Source: Rikenellaceae bacterium
GTDB lineage: Bacteria; Bacteroidota; Bacteroidia; Bacteroidales; Rikenellaceae
Direction of reading: 5' to 3'
DNA: 64,000 nt
NCBI GenBank assembly: GCA_015059905.1
Contig: SUZN01000005.1
Span: 1-64,000 of the forward strand
In this document: in pieces, positions 49,220-58,670 of the stretch
How positions within the stretch are numbered: the stretch's first letter is position 1
How the letters are laid out: every line of letters starts with the position of its first letter
Made by a program: the position numbers and the translations under genes
Notes under the pieces: generated by a model
Databases searched by the model: none
What the model saw: the letters and a program-made list of their open reading frames with translations, nothing else
What the model was told of the DNA's origin: nothing

Positions 49220-49235
49220 ATCTCGAAAGTTTTAA

Positions 49236-52049
49236 CTATTTAATTGTTGCATTGAGCGACAGACCAAAGAAGAAGGCGCGGTCGTTACGACGACGGAACG
49301 AGCCTGGAGTCTTGGTGCTCTCCCACAATGGAGTGCTACGGAATGCGTTGTTGGCGTAGAACGAGATACGCAGGAAGTCCTTAATCTCCTTCGTCACGTT
49401 CACATTCATACACAACACAGGCGACATATAGCTATCCTTGATGTTACGACGTACATCGAGGTCTGGTCTTACGTCGAGCTTCTTGAACTCGTCCTGCGAG
49501 AGCATACTCTCGTTGAAGTCGTAGAGCTTGCCATCGTTTACAGATATATAGTGTGTAGGAATCTCGTCGTTCTCATAGAGCATCCACGAGCCCTCGCGCC
49601 AGATGACGTTGGCAGTAGCCGAGATTACGAAACCGATGCTTGGGATGTTATGCACAGCCTTGAGGTTGGTAGAGAGGTTTTCGTAGAATGAGCTCTTGCG
49701 CGCATTGAACACACCCATATGGTTGTAGTAGTTACCCGAGTTGGCGCGGTCGAATGAAAGACCGTTGTTCCAGCTCTCGGTGCGTGACCATACACCATCG
49801 AGGATGAAACGAGTGCGGATAGCGTCGATACGACCGAAGTCGATAGATGCCTCGATACCACGTGTCTCGTAAGATGAGTTGTTGGTTGGTGTAGCGTAAG
49901 AAAGCAGCACCTTGCGGCGTGAAGCCTCCTTCAAAGCTGGCATTGAGCCATCCTCGGGATAGAGAGCCTCGTAAGTGACCATATCAACGCTCTGGAAGCT
50001 GTTTACCGTTGTGCTGAACATATAGCCGTTGTCGCTGCTATCCTTGAAAGCGGTGATAGCACCTGTAACCTGACCAATCTTGAAATCAACGCCCACCTCA
50101 TACTTCTGGGTTGTCGCCATCTCAAGCTCATCGTTTGTGGTGTCGAAGGCGTGAGTTGTCACAACCTGGAACTTCTGCTTCTCTGATGCAACCGTAGATT
50201 GTGAGTTGTTGAAGTTCAGAAGGTCGAAATATGCCTCCTGTGGATTGAGCATCTCAAGCGTTGGGGTTTTGGCTGTGATACCGTAACCACCACGAATAGA
50301 GAGGTGCTCGGGGATGATGTCAAACGAGAGGTTTACACGAGGTGCAACCACATCGTCGAAGCCGAAGATGTTGTCATAACGCACACCCGCAACAATATTG
50401 AGGTTGCGGCGACCCATTGCCCAATTGAATGACTCCTCGGCGAACAAGCCCAGAGTGTTCATAAATGGGATGTCGTCGTAAGAACGCTCACGCTGTGTAG
50501 AGAGGTTGTCAGAGGCAGTACGCAGAGGTGTGCCACCGAAAATCTTACCCTCGCCCACGTTACCCTCGTTACGGAAATCGGCACCCACCTTGATAAAGTG
50601 AGATGTTCTGCCCGCCGTACCAGCGAAGTTAGCGATTACCTGCGCGTAGGTGTTGAGCTCCTTACCGCGCACGCTGTAATTATACATATAGGCATTTGGT
50701 GTACGCAGTGCATACTCGCCATCGGGGTTGGTGATAACCGAGCCGTTCTCCAAAGTGAACTTGCCACCTGGGGCGCTGGTTGTGATGGCGCCGTTGGTCT
50801 TTGATGTTGAGAACGAAGCCTCGGCATTGACAGCCTGGTCCTCGAAGTAGCTGTCCTTATCGGTGTAGGTGAACGAAGCTGCATACTTCAGGTTGTTGAA
50901 CCAGCCCTTGTTGAACGAGAGCGTACCCTTGGTGTTGAAACGCAAACGCTCCTCCTTCTGCAACGCATAACGGAAGTCATTCTCGTCGCCTGGTGTTGGC
51001 TTCGCCTTATCGCGATATACACCCACCGAAAGTGTAGAGTTGGTGTACCACTTGCCGATACTGTTGGTGTAACCCACCTGACCATTCACACGCTCATAGT
51101 GAGAGTAGCCCTCGGTAGGTCTGTACTGCGAGTAAGAGTAGTCGGCGCTATAGTTCAACGCACCTGCCTTGCTACCTGCTGCACCGAGCTGCACACCGTG
51201 AGTGGCAGAGAGCTGATAGAGGTTGGGGTTCATCGTCAGCTTCACGTTCAGTGGCGCACGCCCCGCCTTTGAGTTTACGATAACAGCACCCGAGGTGATG
51301 TCACCATACTCAACCGATGCGATACCACGAATTACCTCCACTGACTCGATGTTATCGGTAGAGATCTGACGCATATCAACGCCTGATGTTGGGGTAGCCA
51401 TAGCTGCCGAGCCTGGAGCGTCAGAGGCGGCAAAAGGCATCTTGCCTGCACCGAGTGACTGCAAGTTGGCGTTGTTCGACATTGGCGTACCATCCATAAT
51501 GATGGCTGTACCAAGACTCGCACCACCACGAATTGAGAAGCTCGACGCCTGGCTCAATGTAAGGGTACGGGTGTCGGGAGTAGATGCACCTGGCAACAGG
51601 CTCATCACATCGGCAAGCGACGATGACTGGATGTGGTCCATCGCCGTACGCGAGATTGTAGATGAGGTGGCAGCACCCGCCTTCGATGCGGTAGCCGTCA
51701 CAACGACATCCTCAACCTTGAAGTTGGCAGGCACAAGCTCAAACTTGAGCGAGTTATCACCCGCCTTCACTGTGATTGTCTGCTCCAGATTCTCATAACC
51801 GAGGAACGAAATCTGCATCTTGTGATTGCCTGCTGCAATCTGCTTGATTGTGAAATCTCCCTCCGAATTGGTTACCGCCTGCAACCCTGTCTCTGGGAAG
51901 TGGACAAGAGCGTAGGCTACCGCCTGCTTGGTGTCGGCAGATACTACTCTACCCACCAGCGAGGCCTTCTGCTGCGCGAATGATGGCATAGCGAACGACA
52001 GTGCCATAATCACCACAACGCAGAGCTTTGTAAAGATTTTCATACGCAA
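49236..52049 (-). CDS. TonB-dependent receptor with CarboxypepD_reg-like domain
   Basis: Signal peptide; LVGRVVSADTKQAVAYALVHFPETGLQAVTNSEGDF; plug motif SFSIRGGASLGTAIIMDGTPM...VEVIRGIASVEYGDITSGAVIVNSKAG; C-terminal FFFGLSLNATIK. Confidence 0.95.
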   Translation of the reverse strand: MRMKIFTKLCVVVIMALSFAMPSFAQQKASLVGRVVSADTKQAVAYALVHFPETGLQAVTNSEGDFTIKQIAAGNHKMQISFLGYENLEQTITVKAGDNSLKFELVPANFKVEDVVVTATASKAGAATSSTISRTAMDHIQSSSLADVMSLLPGASTPDTRTLTLSQASSFSIRGGASLGTAIIMDGTPMSNNANLQSLGAGKMPFAASDAPGSAAMATPTSGVDMRQISTDNIESVEVIRGIASVEYGDITSGAVIVNSKAGRAPLNVKLTMNPNLYQLSATHGVQLGAAGSKAGALNYSADYSYSQYRPTEGYSHYERVNGQVGYTNSIGKWYTNSTLSVGVYRDKAKPTPGDENDFRYALQKEERLRFNTKGTLSFNKGWFNNLKYAASFTYTDKDSYFEDQAVNAEASFSTSKTNGAITTSAPGGKFTLENGSVITNPDGEYALRTPNAYMYNYSVRGKELNTYAQVIANFAGTAGRTSHFIKVGADFRNEGNVGEGKIFGGTPLRTASDNLSTQRERSYDDIPFMNTLGLFAEESFNWAMGRRNLNIVAGVRYDNIFGFDDVVAPRVNLSFDIIPEHLSIRGGYGITAKTPTLEMLNPQEAYFDLLNFNNSQSTVASEKQKFQVVTTHAFDTTNDELEMATTQKYEVGVDFKIGQVTGAITAFKDSSDNGYMFSTTVNSFQSVDMVTYEALYPEDGSMPALKEASRRKVLLSYATPTNNSSYETRGIEASIDFGRIDAIRTRFILDGVWSRTESWNNGLSFDRANSGNYYNHMGVFNARKSSFYENLSTNLKAVHNIPSIGFVISATANVIWREGSWMLYENDEIPTHYISVNDGKLYDFNESMLSQDEFKKLDVRPDLDVRRNIKDSYMSPVLCMNVNVTKEIKDFLRISFYANNAFRSTPLWESTKTPGSFRRRNDRAFFFGLSLNATIK

Positions 52050-52082
52050 TTTTATTTAAGTTATATTTAATCTATTTTGAGG

Positions 52083-52113
52083 CAAAGATATGGGTTCAGA
52101 CAAAACGCCACAA
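52083..52113 (-). promoter_or_regulatory. Bacteroidetes promoter of the TonB receptor operon
   Basis: Minus strand TTG-N20-TATCTTTG. Confidence 0.65.
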
Positions 52114-52129
52114 TCCCCAAAATTGGGGA
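52114..52129. promoter_or_regulatory. Palindromic candidate operator TCCCCAA-AA-TTGGGGA
   Basis: Perfect 7-bp arms abutting the -33 element of the TonB receptor promoter. Confidence 0.5.
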
Positions 52130-52400
52130 ATCGGCAGCCTTGCATATACCTTTTGCGCTAAAAATAACTAACCTATCAAGGGTAAAGATGCTGAAAATTC
52201 TCAAGTTATGCAAATTTTAGGGCATAATTTTGCACTTTCGGACAGCAGTAAGCGGCAAAACCGCATAATAAACGCAGATTTTTATATAAATAAATTTCTG
52301 ACGGGAAGCTGAAATGGGCGACAAACACGATGTGCATAATTATTCTATGCGAAATGCAACACCTCCGCTAAATACCAATTTTAGACCTTTTCGGGGAGGG

Positions 52401-52582
52401 GAGATTGCCACGTCGCTAACGCTCCTCGCAATGACGCTACTGCGGAAAGCATATCCCCTGGAGCGCAGCGACCAAAGTCCCCCTTTACAGAAAGGGGGAT
52501 TTAGGGGGATAGGTAACATTTGCCCCAATGGCGAATGCCATAGGCTGTGACTACGCCAATAAAAGCCGTAACAGTCACACAC
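52401..52582 (+). repeat. Interspersed repeat copy C
   Basis: gagattgccacgtcgctaacgctcctcgcaatgac...cccctggagcgcagcgaccaaagtccccctttacagaaagggggatttagggggataggtaacatttgcc. Confidence 0.88.
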
Positions 52583-52703
52583 TTACATCCACTAAACAAA
52601 TGCAACTTACAAAAACGCAAGATTGCCACGAGCCTACGGCTCTCGCAATGACGTGTTTTTTGTGCTTTATTTGAATATGTAGCCCTAATCTTGAATTTCA
52701 GAT

Positions 52704-53264
52704 TTACTCCTCGTTGCTGCGGATAAGATTGCACATAAGCTCGCGGGCACGGTGGATTTGAGTCTTTACGGTGCCCATCGGCAAATGGAGTTTTTCGACT
52801 ATCTCCTCGTAGGAGTAATCTTCCAGAAAACGCATCACAAAGATACTGCGATACTTTTCAGGCAGTGAGTTGATATATTGCTCTATTTGAGAGTGTTGCT
52901 GTATCGAAATAAGGCTCTCCTCGGGCGAGGGCGTAGAGGCTGCAGGGGCGGAAAATTTCTCGTCAATCGAAAGCTCCTCCTGGCGGCGGCGTTCGAAGTC
53001 GATATGGGTGTTGCGGGCGATGGTGTAAATCCACTGCCCGAAGGTATATTCAGCCGAGTAGCGTTGCAGATTGACATATACTTTGATGAAGGTCTCCTGC
53101 AACAAATCCTCGGTATCCTCGACCGAGGCGGAGCGTTGCAGCAGCAGACGACGTATGGCATCGCTGTAACGGTTGAACAGATACTCAAAGGCGATGTCGT
53201 CGCCCGCAAGCGACAACTCCACCAATCGTTTGTCGTCGGCAATTATGTAATCAACTATTTCCAC
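52704..53264 (-). CDS. ECF RNA polymerase sigma factor (sigma-70 family)
   Basis: FEYLFNRYSDAIRRLLL; DTEDLLQETFIKVYVNLQRY; YRSIFVMRFLEDYSYEEIVEKLHLPMGTVKTQIHRAREL. Confidence 0.95.
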   Translation of the reverse strand: MEIVDYIIADDKRLVELSLAGDDIAFEYLFNRYSDAIRRLLLQRSASVEDTEDLLQETFIKVYVNLQRYSAEYTFGQWIYTIARNTHIDFERRRQEELSIDEKFSAPAASTPSPEESLISIQQHSQIEQYINSLPEKYRSIFVMRFLEDYSYEEIVEKLHLPMGTVKTQIHRARELMCNLIRSNEE

Positions 53265-54415
53265 GCAGAGTAATCCTTACGCAACATTATCACACCCAGA
53301 CAGAGCATCAGCAGAGGGTTGAAGAGGTCGAAGAGGAAGTAACGCAATGCGACACCCTTCTCTCCCACACGCTTACCCACGCTACGCATACGCACAACCA
53401 CAATAATGTAGCGCAACAACAGCAGCACAAGAGCTGCCAGCTTGAACTCCAGCGGCATAAAAATCAGCGCTGTGAGCACCGCAAGGAAGAACAACGTCTG
53501 ACTGCCTATATCCCACTTTGCGGCGTTCAATGCCCAATCGGGATAGTAACGCCACGCCTGACCGTAGTGGCGCAATGAGGCGAGCCACCAGCGCAGACCG
53601 CCCCAGGGCTGCTCTATCACGCGACCCTTGGGTATCATCACCACGCTCACATTGTTACGCTTGGCGATGCGCTGTATGAAGAGGTCATCCTCGCCGATAT
53701 TGAGGCTCAAATGAGTAAAGCCCTTCACGCCAAAATAGAGCTCCTTGGTAAAGCCAATATTGTGGCGTATGCCTCGGTAGGTGGCGTGATTGACCGCCTG
53801 CGCCAGCCAATAGAGCGAGAAGTGCAAATTCGACATTCGCACGATGTAGTTTGCCAACCCCTTCGCGGGCTTTATGGCGGAGTAGCCCAGCACGATGTCA
53901 CCGCGCATAAACGCCTTGCCCATCATCGCCAGCCACTGCGCCGAGGCGGGTGCGGCAGAGGTTGTGGTGAGGATGACGTGCTCGTTGTGTGACGACTTGA
54001 TACCCAGATTGATAGCCTGCTTCACCGAGATAGGGAAGCGAGGGTTGAAATCGAACTTCGTAACCACCAGATTGGGGTGCGCCAGGCGCAGTCGCTGGAG
54101 CTCCTCGTAGAAGTCGCCATCGCAACCCACATAGACCAGCACCACCTCGTAGGTAGCCTCATACTCCTGCTGGAAAAGCAGCGGCAGACGCTCGTCGAGG
54201 TAGTTGTAATCCTCCGAAAAGAGGGTCACCACGATAGAGATTGGAGGCTCCTGCTCCAGATGCTTCTTGCGGCGACCGTTAAGGTAGCGGCTTACGCGGC
54301 GGTAGGCTATGGCGTAGTAGTAGAACTGCACGGCAAAGAGCACCAAAATCACCCCCGCCAATGCTACACCCTGCCAGCCGTAGTGAGCAATTACATCCTC
54401 AAAAAATATTGACAT
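53255..54415 (-). CDS. Family 2 glycosyltransferase, membrane-associated
   Basis: PISIVVTLFSEDYNYLDERLPLLFQQEYEATYEVVLVYVGCDGD; TM at both ends; start ATG 54415. Confidence 0.88.
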   Translation of the reverse strand: MSIFFEDVIAHYGWQGVALAGVILVLFAVQFYYYAIAYRRVSRYLNGRRKKHLEQEPPISIVVTLFSEDYNYLDERLPLLFQQEYEATYEVVLVYVGCDGDFYEELQRLRLAHPNLVVTKFDFNPRFPISVKQAINLGIKSSHNEHVILTTTSAAPASAQWLAMMGKAFMRGDIVLGYSAIKPAKGLANYIVRMSNLHFSLYWLAQAVNHATYRGIRHNIGFTKELYFGVKGFTHLSLNIGEDDLFIQRIAKRNNVSVVMIPKGRVIEQPWGGLRWWLASLRHYGQAWRYYPDWALNAAKWDIGSQTLFFLAVLTALIFMPLEFKLAALVLLLLRYIIVVVRMRSVGKRVGEKGVALRYFLFDLFNPLLMLCLGVIMLRKDYSAWK

Positions 54416-54540
54416 ATCGAATTTTGCTTTTTTTCGTGAAATAATCGACAAAGATACGATATATAAATTCAAAATTCAAAAATTATGTAACACATTTATT
54501 TTTGTTTCTGCTGTGTTACCGTTATTTCGTACTTCATCGT

Positions 54541-54733
54541 CGGCGCAACCTATGGCATTCGCCATTAAAGCAAATCTTACCCAACGCCGCCGATAAGGCG
54601 AGAGCAGAGAATGCTTGCATACTATGCCGAGCCGAGGCGGTGAAAAGCCACCCTTGCGGTGGATTACCCCCTAAATCCCCCGCCTCAGGCAGGGGACTTT
54701 GGTCGCTACGCTCCAGGGGATATGTTTCCGCAG
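54541..54733 (-). repeat. Interspersed repeat copy D (diverged, inverted orientation)
   Basis: Reverse complement contains cccctggagcgtagcgaccaaagtcccctgcctgaggcgggggatttaggggg and aatggcgaatgccataggttg. Confidence 0.75.
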
Positions 54734-54806
54734 GTGGGTTAATCTCCTTGCTATTGATGAATAAGATTCCTACGCCCGCTATGTTCGCTCGGAATAACGG
54801 AAAAAC

Positions 54807-54842
54807 AAATGGTTGCCACCCTTCGTGAAGTGACAACCATTT
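54807..54842 (-). terminator. Terminator of small-peptide operon
   Basis: AAATGGTTG...CAACCATTT hairpin. Confidence 0.7.
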
Positions 54843-54862
54843 ATTTAGAGAATTACAAAATT

Positions 54863-55585
54863 TTACTCTTTGTAATTAAGATAAACCATCATAGGACTTT
54901 CGCCCTGACCGCCCCAGCTTGAGACCTTCACGCTCTGCACATCCTCGGCGGCAATGGAGCGCAACATATTTGCGAGCATCTGCGGCTGTGCTCTGTTCAT
55001 CCTTGAGTTAAAGTGCATTGTAACATTATCGCTTCCCGCAACCTTCAACCCACCATCAGAGAAATCAAACAACGGCAAATTTACCAGCACATCATAGAGC
55101 GACTTACCCTCATAGGCAGGATGCTTGCCGTTGATATTAAAGAGAATACTATTTCCGCTTGCCAAAGACTTATTGCCTGACGCCATCATCTTCTCCGCCC
55201 CTTTAACAATGGGTTTGAGAACAATATTTTTGTTCAATGGGCGTTTATTTGACGCATAAATCTCCTCAACATATTTTTCGAAACCAGGAGCGGAAACTTC
55301 TATAGTATAATTTCCAGTTAGTACTCTAGCTTTATATTCCCCTTTCTTATTACTTGATGCATCAAAAAAATACCAGCCATTATTCAATACAATAGTAGCA
55401 TTAGAAATAACCTTTCCATTCTCACTCTTTACGCAACCATTTACCGTACCCAAATCTTCATCTTGGAATCTCAAATTTGGCATCTGCATTTCACGCAAAG
55501 ACCCTATAATTCTATACTCGCCCTCTTGCGAATAAGAAATTATAGGCATTAGTAAAAATAGAACTACAAATAAATTAAATTTCAT
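54863..55585 (-). CDS. Secreted CarboxypepD_reg-like domain plus TonB-plug-like domain protein lacking a barrel
   Basis: Signal MKFNLFVVLFLLMPIISYS; TVNGCVKSENGKVISNATIVLNNGWYFFDASSNKKGEYKARVLTGNYTIEVSAPGFEK; then plug-like YEGKSLYDVLVNLPLFDFSDGG...MLRSIAAEDVQSVKVSS; ends at 240 aa. Confidence 0.65.
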   Translation of the reverse strand: MKFNLFVVLFLLMPIISYSQEGEYRIIGSLREMQMPNLRFQDEDLGTVNGCVKSENGKVISNATIVLNNGWYFFDASSNKKGEYKARVLTGNYTIEVSAPGFEKYVEEIYASNKRPLNKNIVLKPIVKGAEKMMASGNKSLASGNSILFNINGKHPAYEGKSLYDVLVNLPLFDFSDGGLKVAGSDNVTMHFNSRMNRAQPQMLANMLRSIAAEDVQSVKVSSWGGQGESPMMVYLNYKE

Positions 55586-55588
55586 AAA

Positions 55589-55828
55589 TTAATTATAACC
55601 AAAAATAATTTTACAATCCCAGCACATATATACAATTTCACCCGTATCAGCGATTGTAGACTTTACCGCTGCTTCTGACCCACAATTTGGACAAGGAGGC
55701 ACTTTTGAGACAATTGTCTGTGAACCAGGTCCACCCTCTACACCACTTGCATTTGCATCCATTGAAATTGCACACATTACAGCAGTTGCGAACATCGCAA
55801 CAAAAGCACATTTTAATAACTTTTTCAT
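55589..55828 (-). CDS. Small secreted peptide, NVEALA-like leader with zinc-ribbon-like C-terminus (copy 2)
   Basis: MKKLLKCAFVAMFATAVMCAISMDANASGVEGGPGSQTIVSKVPPCPNCGSEAAVKSTIADTGEIVYMCWDCKIIFGYN. Confidence 0.7.
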   Translation of the reverse strand: MKKLLKCAFVAMFATAVMCAISMDANASGVEGGPGSQTIVSKVPPCPNCGSEAAVKSTIADTGEIVYMCWDCKIIFGYN

Positions 55829-55853
55829 CTTAACAAATTTTTAGGTTATACTT

Positions 55854-56093
55854 TTAATCTATAAATCCAAAAATAATTTTACAATTCCAACAAAGATAGC
55901 AAATTTCTCCATTTTCATCTTTACACTGAATAACACCTGTATTTCCGCAAATCGGACAAGGTGGCAATTTAGAAACAATCGTCTGTGAACCAGGTCCACC
56001 CTCTACACCACTTGCATTTGCATCTACATTCAACGCACACAAAGCTGCCACAGCGAATGCTGCAACAAAAGCTACTTTCAAAAATCTTTTCAT
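55854..56093 (-). CDS. Small secreted peptide, NVEALA-like leader with zinc-ribbon-like C-terminus (copy 1)
   Basis: MKRFLKVAFVAAFAVAALCALNVDANASGVEGGPGSQTIVSKLPPCPICGNTGVIQCKDENGEICYLCWNCKIIFGFID. Confidence 0.7.
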   Translation of the reverse strand: MKRFLKVAFVAAFAVAALCALNVDANASGVEGGPGSQTIVSKLPPCPICGNTGVIQCKDENGEICYLCWNCKIIFGFID

Positions 56094-56330
56094 AATTACA
56101 AACTCTAATTTGATAATTTTCCCGTTTATTGACTTTAATCAGCAATACAAAATTAAACAAATATTTTCAAATTTTCCATATATTTCAAATATTTTTCTTT
56201 TTTTTCATTAACCCAACTTTATTTTACGTCTGCATCTTTGTAACACTAAAAATTTTGAATTTTGAATTCTTAATTTTGAATTACATTGTAACTTTCCGCC
56301 GAAAAGCCTCTTTTTTCGTAGAAAAAATAG

Positions 56331-56338
56331 TAACTTTG
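56331..56338 (+). promoter_or_regulatory. -7 box (TAACTTTG) upstream of tgt
   Basis: TAnnTTTG match. Confidence 0.5.
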
Positions 56339-56389
56339 TCCGAATTATGCACCGACGCATAGTGCGTCAGTAAAAACCAAAGCGTGAAA

Positions 56390-57520
56390 ATGAAATTTAC
56401 ATTACAACATAAAGCCCCCAATTCAAAGGCGCGAGCAGGAGAAATCACCACCGACCATGGCGTGATTCAGACCCCCATTTTTATGCCTGTGGGTACAGCC
56501 GCAGCGATGAAGGGAATATTCCACCGCGACCTGAAGCAGGAGGCTAAAGCACAGATAATTCTGGCAAACACCTACCACCTCTACCTCCGCCCAGGTATGG
56601 ATATCATCGAGCAGGCGGGCGGCGTGCATCGCTTCTCGACGTGGGATGGCCCGATGCTCACCGACAGCGGCGGCTTTCAGGTATTCTCACTCTCGGAGTG
56701 CCGCAAGCTCAAGGAGGAGGGTTGCCACTTCCGCTCTCACATCGACGGCTCGAAGCATCTCTTCACGCCCGAGAGTGTCATCGACACCGAGCGCACCATC
56801 GGCGCAGATATTATGATGGCATTTGACGAGTGCCCCCCAGGCGATGCGCCACGCGACTACGCAGCCAAATCGCTGGCTCTGACAGAGCGCTGGCTGGAGC
56901 GTTGCTTCAACCGCTACGCGCAGACTCAACCCAAGTATGGTCACTACCAATCGTTGTTCCCCATCGTGCAGGGCTGCGCCTACCCCGACCTCAGAGCAAA
57001 GGCGGCAGAGAATGTGCAGCAGTATTACGCTGACGGCTACGCCATCGGAGGCTTGGCTGTGGGAGAGCCTACGGATGTGATGTATTCGATGATTGAGGTT
57101 GTAAACGCCGTACTGCCCGAGCATAAGCCCCGCTACCTGATGGGTGTCGGCACGCCGATAAACATTTTGGAGGGCATAGACCGAGGTGTTGATATGTTCG
57201 ATTGTGTGATGCCTACGCGCAACGGTCGCAACGGTCAGATATTTACCTCGGAGGGTACTATCAACCTGCGCAACAAGAAGTGGGAGAACGACTTTTCGCC
57301 ACTCGACCCCAACGGCGTGGCGTTTGTGGACAAGCTCTACACCAAGGCGTATGTTCACCATCTGGTTGTCTGCAAGGAGATGATGGCGGCGCAGATTGCA
57401 TCGCTGCACAACGTGGCGTTCTACCTATGGCTGGTGGGCGAGGCACGCAAGCACATCATCGCGGGCGACTACGCAGAGTGGAAGCGAGTGATGGTAGAGA
57501 AACTCGGCAGACGACTCTAA
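56390..57520 (+). CDS. tgt: tRNA-guanine(34) transglycosylase
   Basis: DGPMLTDSGGFQVFSLS; VQGCAYPDLRAKAAE; GGLAVGEP; FDCVMPTRNGRNGQIFTSEG; start chosen at second Met of ORF 56384. Confidence 0.97.
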   Translation: MKFTLQHKAPNSKARAGEITTDHGVIQTPIFMPVGTAAAMKGIFHRDLKQEAKAQIILANTYHLYLRPGMDIIEQAGGVHRFSTWDGPMLTDSGGFQVFSLSECRKLKEEGCHFRSHIDGSKHLFTPESVIDTERTIGADIMMAFDECPPGDAPRDYAAKSLALTERWLERCFNRYAQTQPKYGHYQSLFPIVQGCAYPDLRAKAAENVQQYYADGYAIGGLAVGEPTDVMYSMIEVVNAVLPEHKPRYLMGVGTPINILEGIDRGVDMFDCVMPTRNGRNGQIFTSEGTINLRNKKWENDFSPLDPNGVAFVDKLYTKAYVHHLVVCKEMMAAQIASLHNVAFYLWLVGEARKHIIAGDYAEWKRVMVEKLGRRL

Positions 57521-57557
57521 CCTGCCCAAAACAAGAAAACCCTCTCAAGCATAGAGT

Positions 57558-58670
57558 ATGAAAGGAAAACTGAAAATATCATTCCCTGGCTACAAGATTA
57601 TCGACGGATATATCTTGCGTAAGTTCTTGGGAACATATCTCTTCTCGATAGCGCTGATTACCGTCATTCTGGTGGTCTTTGACTATGCCGAGCGTGTGGA
57701 TAACTTCACCGAGTCGCACGCCCCCTGGTCGGCTATCATCTTCGACTACTACCTGAACTACGTGCCCGAGTTCATCACGCAGTTCAGTGGTTTGTTCACC
57801 TTCATCTCGGTAATCTTCTTCACTTCGAAGATGGCGTATCAGACCGAGATTATCGCCATCCTGTCGGGTGGTGTGAGCTTCCGCAGATTGATGTGGCCCT
57901 ACTTTCTGGGAGCATTTGCCATTATGGCGTTGTCGCTCTCGCTCAATCTGTGGGTCATCCCGCCCTCGCAGGTGAACTGCGTGAACTTCAAGCGCACCTA
58001 CTTCAAGAAGTACAAGAACGAGCAGTATGACCGCCACATATATCGTCAGGTGGCACCAGGCGAGTTTGTCTATGTGCGTGGCTTCGACAACGACTACACT
58101 GCCGAGTACCTCACGCTTGAACGATATGAGGGCACCGAGATACGACAGATGCTGGAGGCAGAGAATGTATCCATCGACCCCGAGACAAAGCGCTGGACAG
58201 CACAGCGATACATCACGCGCACCATAGCCGAGGATGGCAGCGAAACATTTGAACAGCTGCGCGACCTTGACACCCTCATCAGCCTCGACGTGACGGAGCT
58301 GGGACGTATCGACCAGACGGTCAAGACGATGAAGATTGGCGAATTGAACGAGTTTCTTGAGCAGCAGCGACGAAAGGGCAGCGACTCGATAAACATCATC
58401 GAGGTGGCTCGTCACACGCGCTACTCCTACCCTATGGCGACCTTCATCCTGACACTCATCGGCGTGTCACTCTCCTCGCGCAAGGTGCGAGGCGGTACGG
58501 GTCTGCACATCGGAATAGGTATCACGCTCTGCTTCTCTTACATTATGTTCAACCGTGTCTTTGAGGAGTTTGCCAAGAGTGGCGCACTGCCTGCGTGGCT
58601 GGCGGTGTGGATGCCGAATATGATATTTGCCGTCATTGCCGTTTATCTATATCGTAAAGCACCGAAATAA
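57558..58670 (+). CDS. LptF/LptG-family permease
   Basis: IIDGYILRKFLGTYLFSIALITVILVVFDYAERVDNF; C-terminal TM bundle. Confidence 0.92.
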   Translation: MKGKLKISFPGYKIIDGYILRKFLGTYLFSIALITVILVVFDYAERVDNFTESHAPWSAIIFDYYLNYVPEFITQFSGLFTFISVIFFTSKMAYQTEIIAILSGGVSFRRLMWPYFLGAFAIMALSLSLNLWVIPPSQVNCVNFKRTYFKKYKNEQYDRHIYRQVAPGEFVYVRGFDNDYTAEYLTLERYEGTEIRQMLEAENVSIDPETKRWTAQRYITRTIAEDGSETFEQLRDLDTLISLDVTELGRIDQTVKTMKIGELNEFLEQQRRKGSDSINIIEVARHTRYSYPMATFILTLIGVSLSSRKVRGGTGLHIGIGITLCFSYIMFNRVFEEFAKSGALPAWLAVWMPNMIFAVIAVYLYRKAPK

